A stretch of DNA of 33,873 nt from Gymnopus androsaceus JB14 (taxonomy: Eukaryota > Basidiomycota > Agaricomycetes > Agaricales > Omphalotaceae), in contig ML769626.1 in assembly GCA_009733575.1 (NCBI GenBank), positions 1-33,873 of the forward strand. The letters run 5' to 3'. This document shows, in pieces, positions 1-9,800 of the stretch (its first letter is position 1; each line of letters opens with the position of its first letter). The translations under genes and the position numbers were made by a program. Below the pieces are notes generated by a model, which worked only from the letters and a program-made list of their open reading frames with translations, made no database searches and had not been told where the DNA came from.

Positions 1-846
1 AAGTTAGCAACGGGAGCGGATTGTCGGTGGAAGCCTCATTGGCGTGTGGTTTGCCTTTGCCTTTGCCATTTCTTCTTCTGATTGCCTTTATTCGTTGTTG
101 CCGCTATTGCCACCGGAGGAAGAAGCCTGTTGGTTCGAACCAGAAGCTTCAGCATTTGGCTTCTGCTTCTTTTGTTTCGACCAGGAGTTCTTCGACTTAG
201 CGCTTCTTGTTCACCGTAGATAGGCGAGAAGCGAGCGAATGTGGCGTTAGAGCGGCGACGATTGTATTCATCCTGAATCCTTGGGGATGATGGCAGCTAA
301 AGTGAGATTTGTGCCAGTATGTTGGCTCAACATCGTCATTGCTAGACCATCCCAAGCACGAGGAAGTGCGGCGAGAAGAACCATGGCTTTGACAGGTTCT
401 GACAAGGTGAGACCGGAGGCGTCGAGGCGGCCGAAGATCGAAGTGAGAGTAGCGATCGGCATAGCCGGATCGGAGTTCTCAGCGATCTCAAAACCAATGG
501 CCTCTCGGAAGATTCCGAAGAGTCCAGCGGTGCCAGGAGTACCGTAAGTGGTCTCGAGTTGTTGCCAGGTCAACCTAGCAGTGGCCTTGATAGCTGTTTG
601 CCTAATATGGTTAGGCAAGCGGAGAGAGATAGCACCGATGGCGGCGCCATCGTTCTCATCCCATCCATCAAGAGTATCCTGATTGGTAACAGGATTGCTT
701 CCTATGGGAGACGGGCGAACCTTAGTGCCAGAGGCATGTCCGAATAGCTTTTGGACTTGAAGGTAGGCCTTCATTCCAGACGACCAATCGTTGTAGTTGG
801 AACCATCGAAGAGGGGAACAGCGTTGATTGCAGAGGTGGAAGACAT
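1..846 (-). pseudogene. Decayed copia Gag polyprotein (5' part)
   Basis: The retrotransposon capsid/nucleocapsid protein would package element RNA in cytoplasmic particles. The start chosen is the ATG at 844-846, giving MSSTSAINAVPLFDGSNY, which aligns with the start of the second Gag at 25965. The N-terminal part is the UBN2-type Gag fold, with the motif SNYNDWSSGMKAYL and later LLAALPRAWDGLAM. Near 268 the frame stops, but the match to the other Gag (IQDE-RRRS and then a Lys/Gly-rich tail) continues in other frames down to position 1, so there are at least two frameshifts. The basic tail near 20-60 (GKGKGK-like) is the nucleic-acid-binding region; no CCHC knuckle is visible before the edge. 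It is clearly a copia Gag and clearly non-functional. Confidence 0.85.
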
Positions 847-1602
847 TGTGATTCTGGTTATGAACTTTGTCAGTAACAATCAATCAAGATGTTTGACATG
901 TCCAAGGTTTATGAATCTCAGATTCACTTGACTTTGGTGATTACCCATTTAGACTTTGTTGTGGTGTGATCGCAGTTTGTTTATATCCATCCATTTTCCA
1001 TCTCTGATCGGGTCATATACATCCCGCATCAGCAAGTTTGAACTTAAACTATATACTAAAAACCATATGCCAATAGAAAACCGTTTGTATTGTCATGACT
1101 CGTGTTTTCTTTAATCAGTAGAATCAATTTAAGATTCAAGATTTAGAAAGCGAGTATTCAGATCTAATAGGTGTTTAAGGGACTTAAGGCAATATGGGGG
1201 AATACTACAGTAGGAGGCCTAGAAACTCTCACGTGTTCGCAATTGCCCAGCCTACACGCATATGCTTTTGATTATTCACATAGCGGCAGAAGTCTACCTG
1301 GGAGCAGGAATCGGCCCGCAAACAGCCCTAAATGAATAGGAACTGCCAAAAGTTCGTTCAACGTGGAGTGCCTGTGTATATACAGTGTAGGTAATAGTTA
1401 GTTCAATTGAAGAAGCCTTATATATTTTAGGTTCTTCCGAAAAAGGAGGTAACAAAGCGATCAATGATTACCGTTTACACCCAAACCCGAAGCCACTAAT
1501 CATCGTGCCTAATGTCTACGAGGTAGGACCAGATGAGTTCGTTAACACGATCAACCATTTGTCAAAGACGCAATGGTGTAACGACCTTCGTCGAGCAAAT
1601 CC

Positions 1603-1615
1603 GGGGCCCATAACC
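1603..1615 (-). other. Primer binding site of the left copia element
   Basis: Directly abutting the LTR, the plus strand reads GGGGCCCATAACC. This resembles the anticodon stem-loop of initiator tRNA-Met (GGGCCCATAACC around the CAT anticodon), so the minus-strand element RNA would pair with the inside of the tRNA rather than its 3' end. Priming from an internal half-tRNA-iMet is known from Drosophila copia. The site in the 19986-27171 element has the same form with one change. Confidence 0.65.
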
Positions 1616-2136
1616 TGTTGAAGCAGACATATGATCAACAAATGGTGAGATCCATTACTCACCTGGTTATGTAGCAAGTAGACTGGTCTGGAGGACTAGT
1701 TGGAGAGCGAAGAGTTCTTGTATAGACAAGTAGTAGTACAACTGAGTGTGCTAAGGAGTACTGATACTAGGTACAGTATTTATACTAAGTACGACTACAA
1801 CTATACAGTATCATAGTAAGGTGGCTTAGGGCATAGGGTACGATCATAATGGTTCAACAGCATGTAAGTACGATGTGTGATCGAGTAATCACGACTACGT
1901 TCGACTACTAATGTATTGAACAGTTCATATGCTTCATAAGCGTATGTATCATATTTATAGAACTAGCGAATGGCATAATTACAGCGTCTTGTATGCTTAT
2001 TGAGCAAATACAAAGACAGTGCTGTTGCCTTGTGTAGCGCAGCTACAAAGGTGTTTCAAGGAGTATTAACTGGACGAAAGACTCATGTCAAGTCGATCGA
2101 TGACGTCACTGTCGTAAGCGTCAGATCCTTTCAACA
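1616..2136 (-). repeat. LTR of the left copia element (5' LTR)
   Basis: It starts TGTTGAAG and ends CTTTCAACA, so the termini are the usual TG...CA with a longer inverted match (TGTTGAA/TTCAACA). The left border is fixed by the primer site. The right border was set by similarity of the last 9 bases to the end of the 440-bp LTRs (TTTCAACA). Length is 521 bp. The target duplication cannot be tested because the partner LTR is not in the window. Confidence 0.75.
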
Positions 2137-2484
2137 GTGAACTCCAGTTTTGATACATATTTTTGTAATTTGGTCATATTGTGAGCTATTCTCAGTGAAT
2201 TCTGACAGGGTTTTCACCGAGAACCTTTGTTGCACTACCAGAAAGATTATCCGGGATATCCGAGAGCTATCAGAAATCATCTATGTCATGGACGAGCCAT
2301 GCTGAACGATGAGCATCCATGAAGCGCCCGTCATCCGATGTGTTCTCACGGCTACTTCTTGCTGTCGTTCCACGACAAGCGAGGTTTTTCTCCTGCTATC
2401 TGGTCTCAAGCTTTCATGAAAAGGAACCAAGGTTGTCGTTTTACGTTTATTCCAGCTTTTTGCGTTTTGTTTAACCTCCATACA
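2137..2484. other. Interval with no recognised gene
   Basis: A 66-codon minus-strand frame at 2281-2481 has no recognisable motif and is probably chance. I see no RNA gene or mobile-element border here. Confidence 0.4.
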
Positions 2485-3600
2485 TCTCTTTCAGCCCTCT
2501 GAACCCCGGGATAACTTCAAAATTTCACGTTCTGCTTCTTGGGTTACAACTTGAGTGAGTACAGATTTTATCTTGGTAGGTCAGCGTCGAAAGGAGTGTC
2601 TTTGTAAACCTCTTTCAGATGCTTAACCATAACCACTGACTTGTTCCACTGCAACAATACATTTTGGTAAGAAAGATACTACAATAGGAATGACACACAA
2701 ACTTATGTTTGTGAGTTTCGTGTCTTCACTCATTTATGGAGTTTCGAAGACTATTGGTAGGCCTATTTTTATGTTTCTTTTTCCTTCCAAAGGCACTGAA
2801 TCGTTCTGCCATAACATCACATTTTTGGTAGGGAAAGGTATTACGCTAATGTCGGTGAGTTTTGCTCCGTTACTTTTATTCTTGAAGTAATATAGAGTGC
2901 TGATAGTCCTCTTTCAGACGCCCTATTCGCGTTTTACATCCACCGCTTTGTTCCGCCGTAATGTGTCATTTTTGGTAGGGAAAGGTACCAGGAGGAAGAA
3001 TGAACTTATGTCGATGAGTTTTAATCTGCTATTTTCATTCTTGGAGAAATATAGAGTGCTGATAGACCTCTTTCAGACGACCTATTCGCGTTTTATATCC
3101 ACCGATTCATTCCACCACCATATGTCTTTTTTGGTAGGGAAAGGTATCAGGAAGAATGAACTTATGTCGACGAGTTTTGATCTACTACTTTCATTCTTGG
3201 AGCAATATAGAGTGCTGATAGTCCTCTTTCAGACGCCCTATTCGCGTTTTACATCCACCGCTTTGTTCCGCCGTAATGTGTCATTTTGGGTAGGGAAAGG
3301 TACCAGGAGGAGGCATGAACTTATGTTGGTGAGTTCTGCTCCATTTATTTCGTTCTTGGAGCCATAGAGAGTCCTGTTGGACCTCTTTTAGATGCTCCAT
3401 TCGCGTTTTGCATCCACTGATTCGTTCCACTGTAATATCATATTTTGGGTATGAGAGGTACCAGGAGGAGACATGAACTTAATTCTAATTTTTTCCTTTT
3501 GTTCTTGGGGTTTCGGAGACTCCTAATGGGCCTCTTTCAGATGCGCTAATCATGCTTTCCATGCAATGACCCGTTCCGCCGCGATTTCACAATTTGGGTA
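2485..3600 (+). repeat. Tandem array of ~155-bp units with splice-like borders
   Basis: The anchor CCTCTTTCAG (or a close variant) recurs at 2609, 2762 (degenerate), 2908, 3067, 3223, 3382 and 3531, with a weaker unit starting near 2485. Spacings are 146-159 bp in the clear part. Units at 2908, 3067 and 3223 are most alike. Each of the better units has a pyrimidine-rich tract ending in CAG, a 57-nt core and then a G|GTAGGG or GTAAGG donor-like site. A CTGAT branch-point-like motif sits about 10 nt before the next CTCTTTCAG. Both the core and whole units (156 or 159 bp) stay open in one frame over 2897-3367. This may be a plain satellite or a repeated exon-intron unit of an unknown gene; no known family is recognised. 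Confidence 0.8.
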
Positions 3601-4145
3601 AGGGAGGATCGGCCTTGTTAATTTACACTGTACAGTACATGAATTGAAATAATATAATTCGTGAGAGCAGCATGCAGTAGCAAGCACTATAGATGAGCAT
3701 GCAAGAATTTATTCAATGAACATATTATTAGCTTAGCAGGCATGAGGTGGGAATGTACAGGAGCGTTACTTGTTTGGGAAAGGGCGGTAGAGCGCCAGCA
3801 CGTGCAATCTCGGTAATAAATGTTGGGTGGGATGATAGCAGAGTTGATGAACAATGTACACAGGTCCGAAAGTACGGACTTGTGGTTATGACAAAGCGAT
3901 TGTCATGCAGAATGGTAAAGCTTACTCCCGCTGCCTTCCGAGTTTTATCTCATGATTCTAGAGGCCCTGAGGGCCTTTTCCTTATAGATGATATTTAGAA
4001 TTATTCGAGGAAATATTCGCAGTGTAAGGTAATTCGCAGATCCAGGGATACAAACCTGGCATCAGGGGGCCATCATTCCAGGCTTGTTACCCACGTTTAT
4101 CGTGAGGTCGAGGTGACAAGTATATAAAATATATATCTTGATGAT
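3601..4145. other. Interval with no recognised gene
   Basis: It contains an 83-codon frame at 3747-3998 without recognisable motifs. A short GGGATACAAACCTGG segment near 4045 faintly recalls a tRNA T-arm on the minus strand, but no cloverleaf could be built. Nothing else is supportable. Confidence 0.35.
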
Positions 4146-4490
4146 CTTATGAAGGAATCTTCAATCACATTTGGGCCCTCTGAATTTTGAATTTTAGACA
4201 GACTTCTGAAAGAATATTTTTCAACGGAGCTCTGAAAAGAATGGTTTCAATGCAGACTGAATGCTTTTACTTCAGAATCAGAGTGAAAGTAACTGTTTCG
4301 AAGGTCCTTTCAGCTGGTCCCTGAAAGACAATACTTCAATTCTCAGGCCGGGCCGGGCCGCCGCCAAACCGGATAGCGAAAGGCAATCTTTCAGTGGAAA
4401 CTTGAATTGTTCTTTGAAAGGTTTACGTTCACTCTTATTGTCTTTCAAGTCCACATTGAAATTATTGTTTCCAGAGTCCAATTGAAAACT
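4146..4490. repeat. Degenerate ~26-bp repeat of TGAA...TTCA mini-palindromes
   Basis: TGAA(A)G followed 7-9 bases later by TTTCA/TTCA recurs with TGAA at 4150, 4181, 4207, 4233, 4258, 4284, 4322, (CGAA) 4378, 4403, 4457 and 4483. Many steps are 25-26 bp. A GC-rich insert (GGCCGGGCCGGGCCGCC near 4347) interrupts the series. Because each unit is a small imperfect palindrome, both strands give look-alike open frames (4261-4485 plus, 4278-4502 minus), which are therefore not taken as genes. Confidence 0.65.
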
Positions 4491-4638
4491 TTTCTTTTGC
4501 ACATAAGTAAGTATGTATAAAATTCTAAATCCAGAAGGTTGGAATTTAATTTATTCATCAGTCTATTGAAATATTTATGTTCTATATTTTTCTAAAAAAG
4601 TACATTTCACATAGGTATTGAAATAATTTATTTCCCAA

Positions 4639-4663
4639 TATGCTTCAGCCAGGCTGAAGCATA
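4639..4663. repeat. Perfect 12-bp-arm hairpin
   Basis: TATGCTTCAGCC and its exact reverse complement flank a single A. With a 4-base asymmetry the pairing continues outward (CCAATA at 4635 with TATTGG near 4666). It lies in AT-rich, non-coding DNA. It could be a terminator-like or cruciform structure or the centre of a decayed palindromic element. Confidence 0.7.
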
Positions 4664-4769
4664 ATTATTGGTGGTGTGACTGTTTTTTCTTGTTGTTCAG
4701 GGCATACATGTCAGTACGGAGTAGTAAAGTAGATGTCTGTACACTATAGTGAACTGTACATAATGCTCC

Positions 4770-5079
4770 TGGAGCACTCCAGAGCTGTACAGACAAACCT
4801 GTCACCTGTCCGCAGCGCAGCACTCTGGAGAGCTACTGGAGTATTTGTACATAGGGGGATGTCTATTGGGCTACTTCTGCTATGGATACTCCGGGCCACT
4901 CCGGACAGGGTTCGGTGTTTCCTGATTGGAGCACTCCAGAGCTGTACAGACAAACCTGTCACCTGTCCGCAGCGCTCTTACTGGAGTATTTGTACATAGG
5001 GGGATGTCTATTTGGCTTAGTGGCTACTTCTGCTATGGATACTCCGGACGACTCCGGACAGGGTTCGGTGTTTCCTGAT
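4770..5079. repeat. Tandem duplication, two ~155-bp units
   Basis: Units 4770-4926 and 4927-5079 are nearly identical, both starting TGGAGCACTCCAGAGC and ending GTTTCCTGAT. Differences are a small indel after GTCCGCAGCGC and one after GATGTCTATT. Short open frames on both strands here are products of the repeat. Confidence 0.85.
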
Positions 5080-5425
5080 GAGGGATTGTATAAGGGAAGG
5101 CTTCAGAATATCAAAGCATCAAAATCACTCACCTCGGTCACCACAGTTTATTCACCTGGTAAGACTTGAAAATCAATTATGTCCTGCAGTCCCCGGACTG
5201 TAACGTGACGGATAGGATGCGATTAGACTGTTAAGCTCGTATCGCGGAATCCAGGACATCCCTGTAATCAGCTGAGCAGACGAAATGGCTATGATTTTCG
5301 TGCCATTCTTACGCGTGGAATTAGTCCGCGAAGGACATTTGTTCAACAAGCCGTAGTACGTGGTAGAAGTCGCGTCATGCGCCGCTGGCCGCGGACGCTT
5401 TCCCACCTCCACTTGCAGCTGATCT

Positions 5426-5446
5426 CCAATTAACAGAGCACTATAA
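5426..5446 (+). promoter_or_regulatory. Possible core promoter of the AtuA gene
   Basis: A CCAAT at 5426-5430 and a TATAA at 5442-5446 lie about 100 and 85 nt before the ATG at 5528. A pyrimidine-rich stretch (TTCTTTCCCTAG, about 5477) lies between, as is common at fungal start sites. No experimental support can be drawn from sequence. The rest of 5080-5425 shows no recognisable gene. Confidence 0.35.
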
Positions 5447-5527
5447 GAACATGAAGGATACTGCTATACTTGTCTATTCTTTCCCTAGATCCATCCCAAG
5501 CAGGCTTCAAAAATTACGAGTCGAACG

Positions 5528-7972
5528 ATGTCTGCGACCACAACTCGGAGACCGATTCGAATAGGGAATTCGTATGTTTTCCTCATCGTTCTATTGTTCA
5601 ACTATTCTTACCCAAACTGCTTTAGATCTGGAGCAATCGGCGATGGGCCGAATCAACTATGTTCTTTTCCTTTTTTCTTTGTTTATAACCTTTATTGCAA
5701 CTTACTTCACATCTTCAACAGACCGTCTCGCCACTGAAGGTCCCATTGATGCGATATTCAGTGATTATCTGGCGGAAGTAAACATTCCTTGGCGAGCGCT
5801 CGAGGTAAGATAGCAATGCTCCAAGTTCAAACTATTCTGAGTATCTTGCTTCCCTATGTATTCAGATGATAGACCACCCTGAACTCGGTTATGAACAATC
5901 TCCTCTAATCCAGCTACGCTGGGCTACAGCTGCCGAGGAGATTGTTAATCGTAAAATCAAGTGGATCCACGATGGCGGGGCACTAAATCCACGAGGCTTG
6001 TACGAAGAAACGAAAAAATACTTGGAGGGTAAAGGGCTAGGAAAAGTTAAGCTCGCCTGGGTAGAAGGCGATAACGTTCATGACCGAGTCAAAGCCAATC
6101 TTGACAGCAATAAGGGAGGAGAAATGTACCCGCACTTGGATATTCCCGGACAAACGCTGAATGATGCGTTTAAGGATGAGAATGCGAAAAAGATCGTTAG
6201 CGCAAATGCTTATAGTGAGTTTCCACAGTCCGAGTTGGATTTAGTATTGATTCCTGTATAGTTGGCATGCGTGGAATTCTCGCAGCCTTGCAAGACGGTG
6301 CACAAATTATTATTTGTGGTCGAATATGCGATGCTTCGCCGGTTATAGCGCTGGGTGCATGGTTCGTATCACATCCTCGCCGATTTCCCATACTTATTTC
6401 TGAGTCTAGGTGGCACGGCTGGTCTCTAACTGACTGGGATCGCCTAGCAGGCAGTCTAGTTGCGGGACATATCACTGAATGTGGACCCGTAGGTTTATTC
6501 GTTTCCTACGTATTGTTTTGTGCGCTTATACGATCACATAGTATACAACCGGCGGTAACTTTTGCGACTTTCGCTCCCTCTTCTCCGATCCATCATCCAA
6601 ATTCTACGATCTTGGTTATCCCGTCCTCGAGCTCTCGCACGACGGGTCGAGTGTCATCACCATGCATCCCGGATCCAATGGTGCTGTTTCGGTTGATACC
6701 GTCACTGCACAGCTCGTATATGAGATCCAAGGTCCCAAGTACCTTAATCCCGACGTTGTAGCGCATCTCGATAACGTTCATGTTGAGGCCGTATCGGGTG
6801 AGAAAAATAGAGTTAGAGTATGGGGTATACGAGGATCTCCGCCTCCACCGACGACCAAACTAGCAGTGTGTTCACTTGGTGGGTATCAAGCTGAAACATC
6901 AATATTTGCAGGCAAGTACATCTTCATCGACTCAAATGCCTCAGCTAAACAATTAATTAAGTGGGCCTGAATATCAAGGAGAAATATGAGAGCTGGAAGA
7001 TGCAGGTAGGTGCTGTAGCAGCCTTATCATGGAAAAAAACTCATGTTCTGCGGTTTAGGTGATGAGGAAGATCGATCCTACACGCTACACAAAGATCGCC
7101 ATCGACCTCTACGGTCACGGCTTCCACTCACTTCAAGACACTGAATCGGATAGTGGACGACAATATAAATTTGACCCTCAGTCCCAAAAAGACTGCACGG
7201 CGATGATCCGACATTTTGTGCAAGCCCCGACAAAGGAAGCCATTGGAGATTTTATGAACCTGTTTTTTACGCAAGGTATGTATGTATGTTCTGTTCTAAT
7301 CTCGCTAGGCAATATTTAACCCAAATAATCAATCTAGGTATGGCTGGATTCCCTGGCTTGTGTGGATCTTTAGACTTCCGCACAACAGCCCCAAAGCCCT
7401 ATATTGTTTTTTACCCTGCGTTATTTCCACAAAGGGAGATATCTATGCGAGTGCATCTTACAACTGAAACGAGTGGTAGCATGCGCACCATAGAGATCCC
7501 ACCAATTAAAGAAGAAGATACAGAGCTTTTCACGGGTCAGGCCTCCTATGATCCAAAACCTGGGATAGATTTGGCAAGTTTTGGTCCTACGAAGAGGTTG
7601 CCTTTGGGCTCTCTCGTTCTTGCCCGGTCTGGTGACAAAGGCGGCAACGCCAATGTTGGATTCTGGGTTCGCGAAGCGGAGGCATGGCCCTGGCTTCGGT
7701 CTTTATTGACGATTGAGAAGTTTAGAGAGCTGTTGGGGAGAGATGCGTATCCGACGAATCCGTCGCTGAAAGAATCTTCTCCCACCCCATGCCCCATCAC
7801 TCGATTCGAGATGCCACACATTCGGGCAGTCCACTTCGTCATTTTTGGGATCCTCGAAGACGGGGTGAGCTCGTCAAGTTTGATCGATTCATTGGGGAAG
7901 AGTGTTGGTGAGTACTTGAGAGCGAGGGAGGTCGATGTACCGCAGAAGTTTTTGGTAGGTCAAAAGTTGTAG
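5528..7972 (+). CDS. AtuA/DUF1446 family protein (acyclic terpene utilisation-like), 10 exons
   Basis: Exons: 5528-5571, 5626-5660, 5722-5804, 5866-6214, 6262-6361, 6410-6488, 6542-6911, 6962-7005, 7059-7275, 7338-7972. They sum to 1956 nt, an uninterrupted 651 codons plus TAG. All introns are 47-62 nt; eight are GT-AG and one is GC-AG. Every junction restores family-like sequence, e.g. SGAIGDGPNQLY joined to RLATEGPIDAIF, NAY to IGMRGILAALQDG, and GAW to WHGWSL. Residues ~10-470 form the AtuA domain (DGGALNPRG, IICGRICDASPVIALGA, MHPGSNGAVSVDTVTAQLVYE, GSLDFRTTAPKPYIVFYPAL). Residues ~525-645 form the AtuA-like C-terminal domain (PLGSLVLARSGDKGGNANVGFW). AtuA was named from bacterial acyclic terpene catabolism; the reaction is not established, and the fungal role is unknown. 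No signal peptide or membrane segment is evident. It is the only intact host gene here. Confidence 0.93.
6912..6961 (+). other. GC-AG intron (intron 7) of the AtuA gene
   Basis: The exon ends GCAG and the intron starts GCAAGT, the strong extended consensus typical of GC-AG introns. There is no usable GT nearby that keeps the frame. The 50-nt intron ends TTAAG, and joining gives IFAVGLNIKEKYESWK, which fits the family. Retention would add about 17 codons and then a stop. Confidence 0.85.
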
Positions 7973-8108
7973 ATGCAGGCAAATAGCGCAAAAATAGTTC
8001 CTCTTTCATTCATTCATTGTATGTATCGTTTCAGTAGGAAAGCTACAGGGCTGGAATTTTTACATGAAGCTATTGATCGAAGTTTGAGTTATGCATGTTC
8101 GAGTTCCT

Positions 8109-8956
8109 TTATAGTCCAATACTCCTCAAGTATTCAGAGCGTTTGGGATGATTCTCAGCATCCTTTCCCCAGGTAACTAGATCAATGCTCCAGGGACCCT
8201 TTATGATAAAAATGAGCCGAATGAATATTTGAGCTTTGGAATAAATTCACCTTGCAAAAAAGGAGACCGGTGGCATTCATCTGATTGACATTGTCCAAGA
8301 AAACCCGGCGAATAGCTCCAGCAGGAAGATGAAAGAATGCGCCAGGTACGAGAACAACCCGAATCCAAGAGGTTGTCTGAGGCTCTAAGCATGCGAGTAC
8401 CATATGAGGTGCTGCAGGATGGTAATAAGATTTAGATTACACAAACCTTGAATATCAAGATATAGGCCACCAGTCTGAACGATCCCAGCGACATCACGTG
8501 AGGCCGCAGTGACGGTCAATGCTTCCAGATTGTCGCTTGAAATGGGACTTTGAACTCAGTCAACTCGAACAGCAGGAGCTTGAGTATACTTGCCTGTCCG
8601 AGTCTGACAATGACTGTTGCCCCAAGCGGGTAAAGAATTGTGTCAACTGTAGGGCTGATTAGAGCTTGGCCGATGGCAAAAAAAGGATCGATAGAACGCA
8701 CAGAATGTTGGGGATCCAAGTCCAGGTTCTCGGGTACTTCGCCGAGGTTGACCTTGAGTACGGATTCGTCAGTACGCTCATATCCCAGTTTCTGCAGTAT
8801 AGGTCCAATTTGCTCTTCGTAGTCCGGGCCATTCACAGATAAGATGGTGTACCCAAGCTTACTGAGGTTTTCGATTGGTACAGCCTGACGAGAGTCATGA
8901 GGGAGGGATTGGGCTCCAGGTATGTTGTCATGATAGTAAGCTTGTACTACAGACAT
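8109..8956 (-). pseudogene. ARD-like cupin pseudogene, copy 1
   Basis: It starts at ATG 8956 (MSVVQAYYHDNIPGAQSLPH), which resembles the N-terminus of acireductone dioxygenase, the methionine-salvage cupin. Later pieces (GGLYLDIQ; SWIRVVLVPGAFFHLPAG; a tail ending SEYLRSIGL) fall in the order of the ARD barrel. Introns 8446-8385 (62 nt) and 8250-8199 (52 nt) have good GT-AG borders and keep frame to TAA 8109-8111. A 39-nt GC-AG intron at 8593-8555 is possible but not required. A one-base deletion near 8530, relative to copy 2, breaks the frame. In ARD the iron is held by HxH...E and by His in a PAG-YHRF motif; here these regions read LTVTAASRD and PAGAIRRVF, so all ligands seem absent. The segment at about residues 75-130 is longer than in ARD and not recognised, so the family call is moderate. 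Confidence 0.6.
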
Positions 8957-9224
8957 TTTGACTCGGAGGTGGATACTACTTCCAGGTTTTATTCCTCGAT
9001 TTTATATAAGGAAGAGCTCAGTGCAATTACTGAGCCCGACGACATACTTAGGCTTTCACTAACCACTGGAGATTGCCACCCCTGGTGGGGCGAGACAAAC
9101 CTTCAGCGGAAGAGAGACTAGTTCCGAGTCCCGTTATAGTACCACTAGTATATGGCCTGTCACTCAAATAAGCTCGTATGTGGGATCCAGTAAAGTATGT
9201 TGTAGATAACAAAAATATTCCTCT

Positions 9225-9385
9225 ATTTTTCAGAATCGAGATCTTTGCTATAGGACCGATGCTTTGCGCGACCTTCGCCAAGATGGAAACACAGCAAGAA
9301 AAATACACCAGGTACGAGCACCACATGCATCCAAGAGGCTGTTTGAAGGCTCTTAGCATGCTGCCCGTAGTATGAGTCGCTGCTC
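9225..9385 (-). pseudogene. Decayed ARD-like third-exon fragment
   Basis: The minus strand encodes SWMHVVLVPGVFF, aligning with SWIRVVLVPGAFF of the neighbouring copies, in the same DNA context (CCAGGTACGAGCACC versus CCAGGTACGAGAACA). The remainder of that gene copy is missing on the left, where spacer DNA continues toward copy 1. It marks an older copy truncated before the segmental duplication. Confidence 0.6.
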
Positions 9386-9800
9386 CCGAATTTTATACTA
9401 GGAACTAAGGTGCCAGGTATATTCACTGGCATTCCTCTCACCAGTTCATTAGCAAGGTAGGCTTCAAGGCTTGTAGGCTTCCGCTAACCAATAATGTTGA
9501 GATTGGGTCACCTGTAACGGCGAGACAAAAAAAACCTCAGGCAATCAATGCGAGAGAGAAACGAGTATCCATATGGTCTGTCCAATATGATTTCTGTGGG
9601 ATAAAGATACTACGCTAGTTTGTAGACGCTATTGGCCTCGCTTCCTATGCGACACTCCTATCCTTCTATGACCAGTAACTGATTCTCCATACCTCGAATC
9701 CATTCAACTTTCCTGTCAACTTGAATTTCTTTTGTATTAGGGCTGGAATTTTTACATGAAGCCATCGATCGAAGTTTAAGTTATACATATTCGAGTTCCT

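Larger units (their letters stand above)
1..2136 (-). mobile_element. Ty1/copia retrotransposon, 5' part only (cut by window edge)
   Basis: Read on the minus strand, this has an LTR at 1616-2136, then a primer binding site, a leader of about 750 bp and a gag gene starting at 846 and running off the left edge of the window. It is a relative of the complete element at 19986-27171: the Gag proteins align along their length and parts of the leaders match, for example the CCATATGCCAATAGAAAACC block near 1063 and 26179. The LTRs are unrelated in sequence, so the two belong to different families. Gag is broken by frameshifts, so the copy is dead. Pol and the second LTR, if present, lie outside the window. 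Confidence 0.85.

Noticed and set aside
2485..3600. CRISPR-like array
   Set aside because: Repeats are contiguous 146-159-bp units without unique spacers, and the sequence is eukaryotic.
4020..4090. tRNA-like T-arm (CCAGG-TTTGTATCCCTGG on the minus strand)
   Set aside because: No acceptor or anticodon stems pair at the right distances; no cloverleaf is possible.
4261..4502. Overlapping 74-codon frames on both strands with similar peptides
   Set aside because: Both are products of the palindromic 26-bp repeat; the likeness of the two peptides follows from the dyads, not from coding.
4733..5169. Three overlapping frames over the 155-bp duplication
   Set aside because: The repeat explains them; no motif, no start context, and both strands are open.
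5173..5412. 79-codon minus-strand frame upstream of the AtuA gene
   Set aside because: No motif, and it overlaps the likely promoter; treated as chance.
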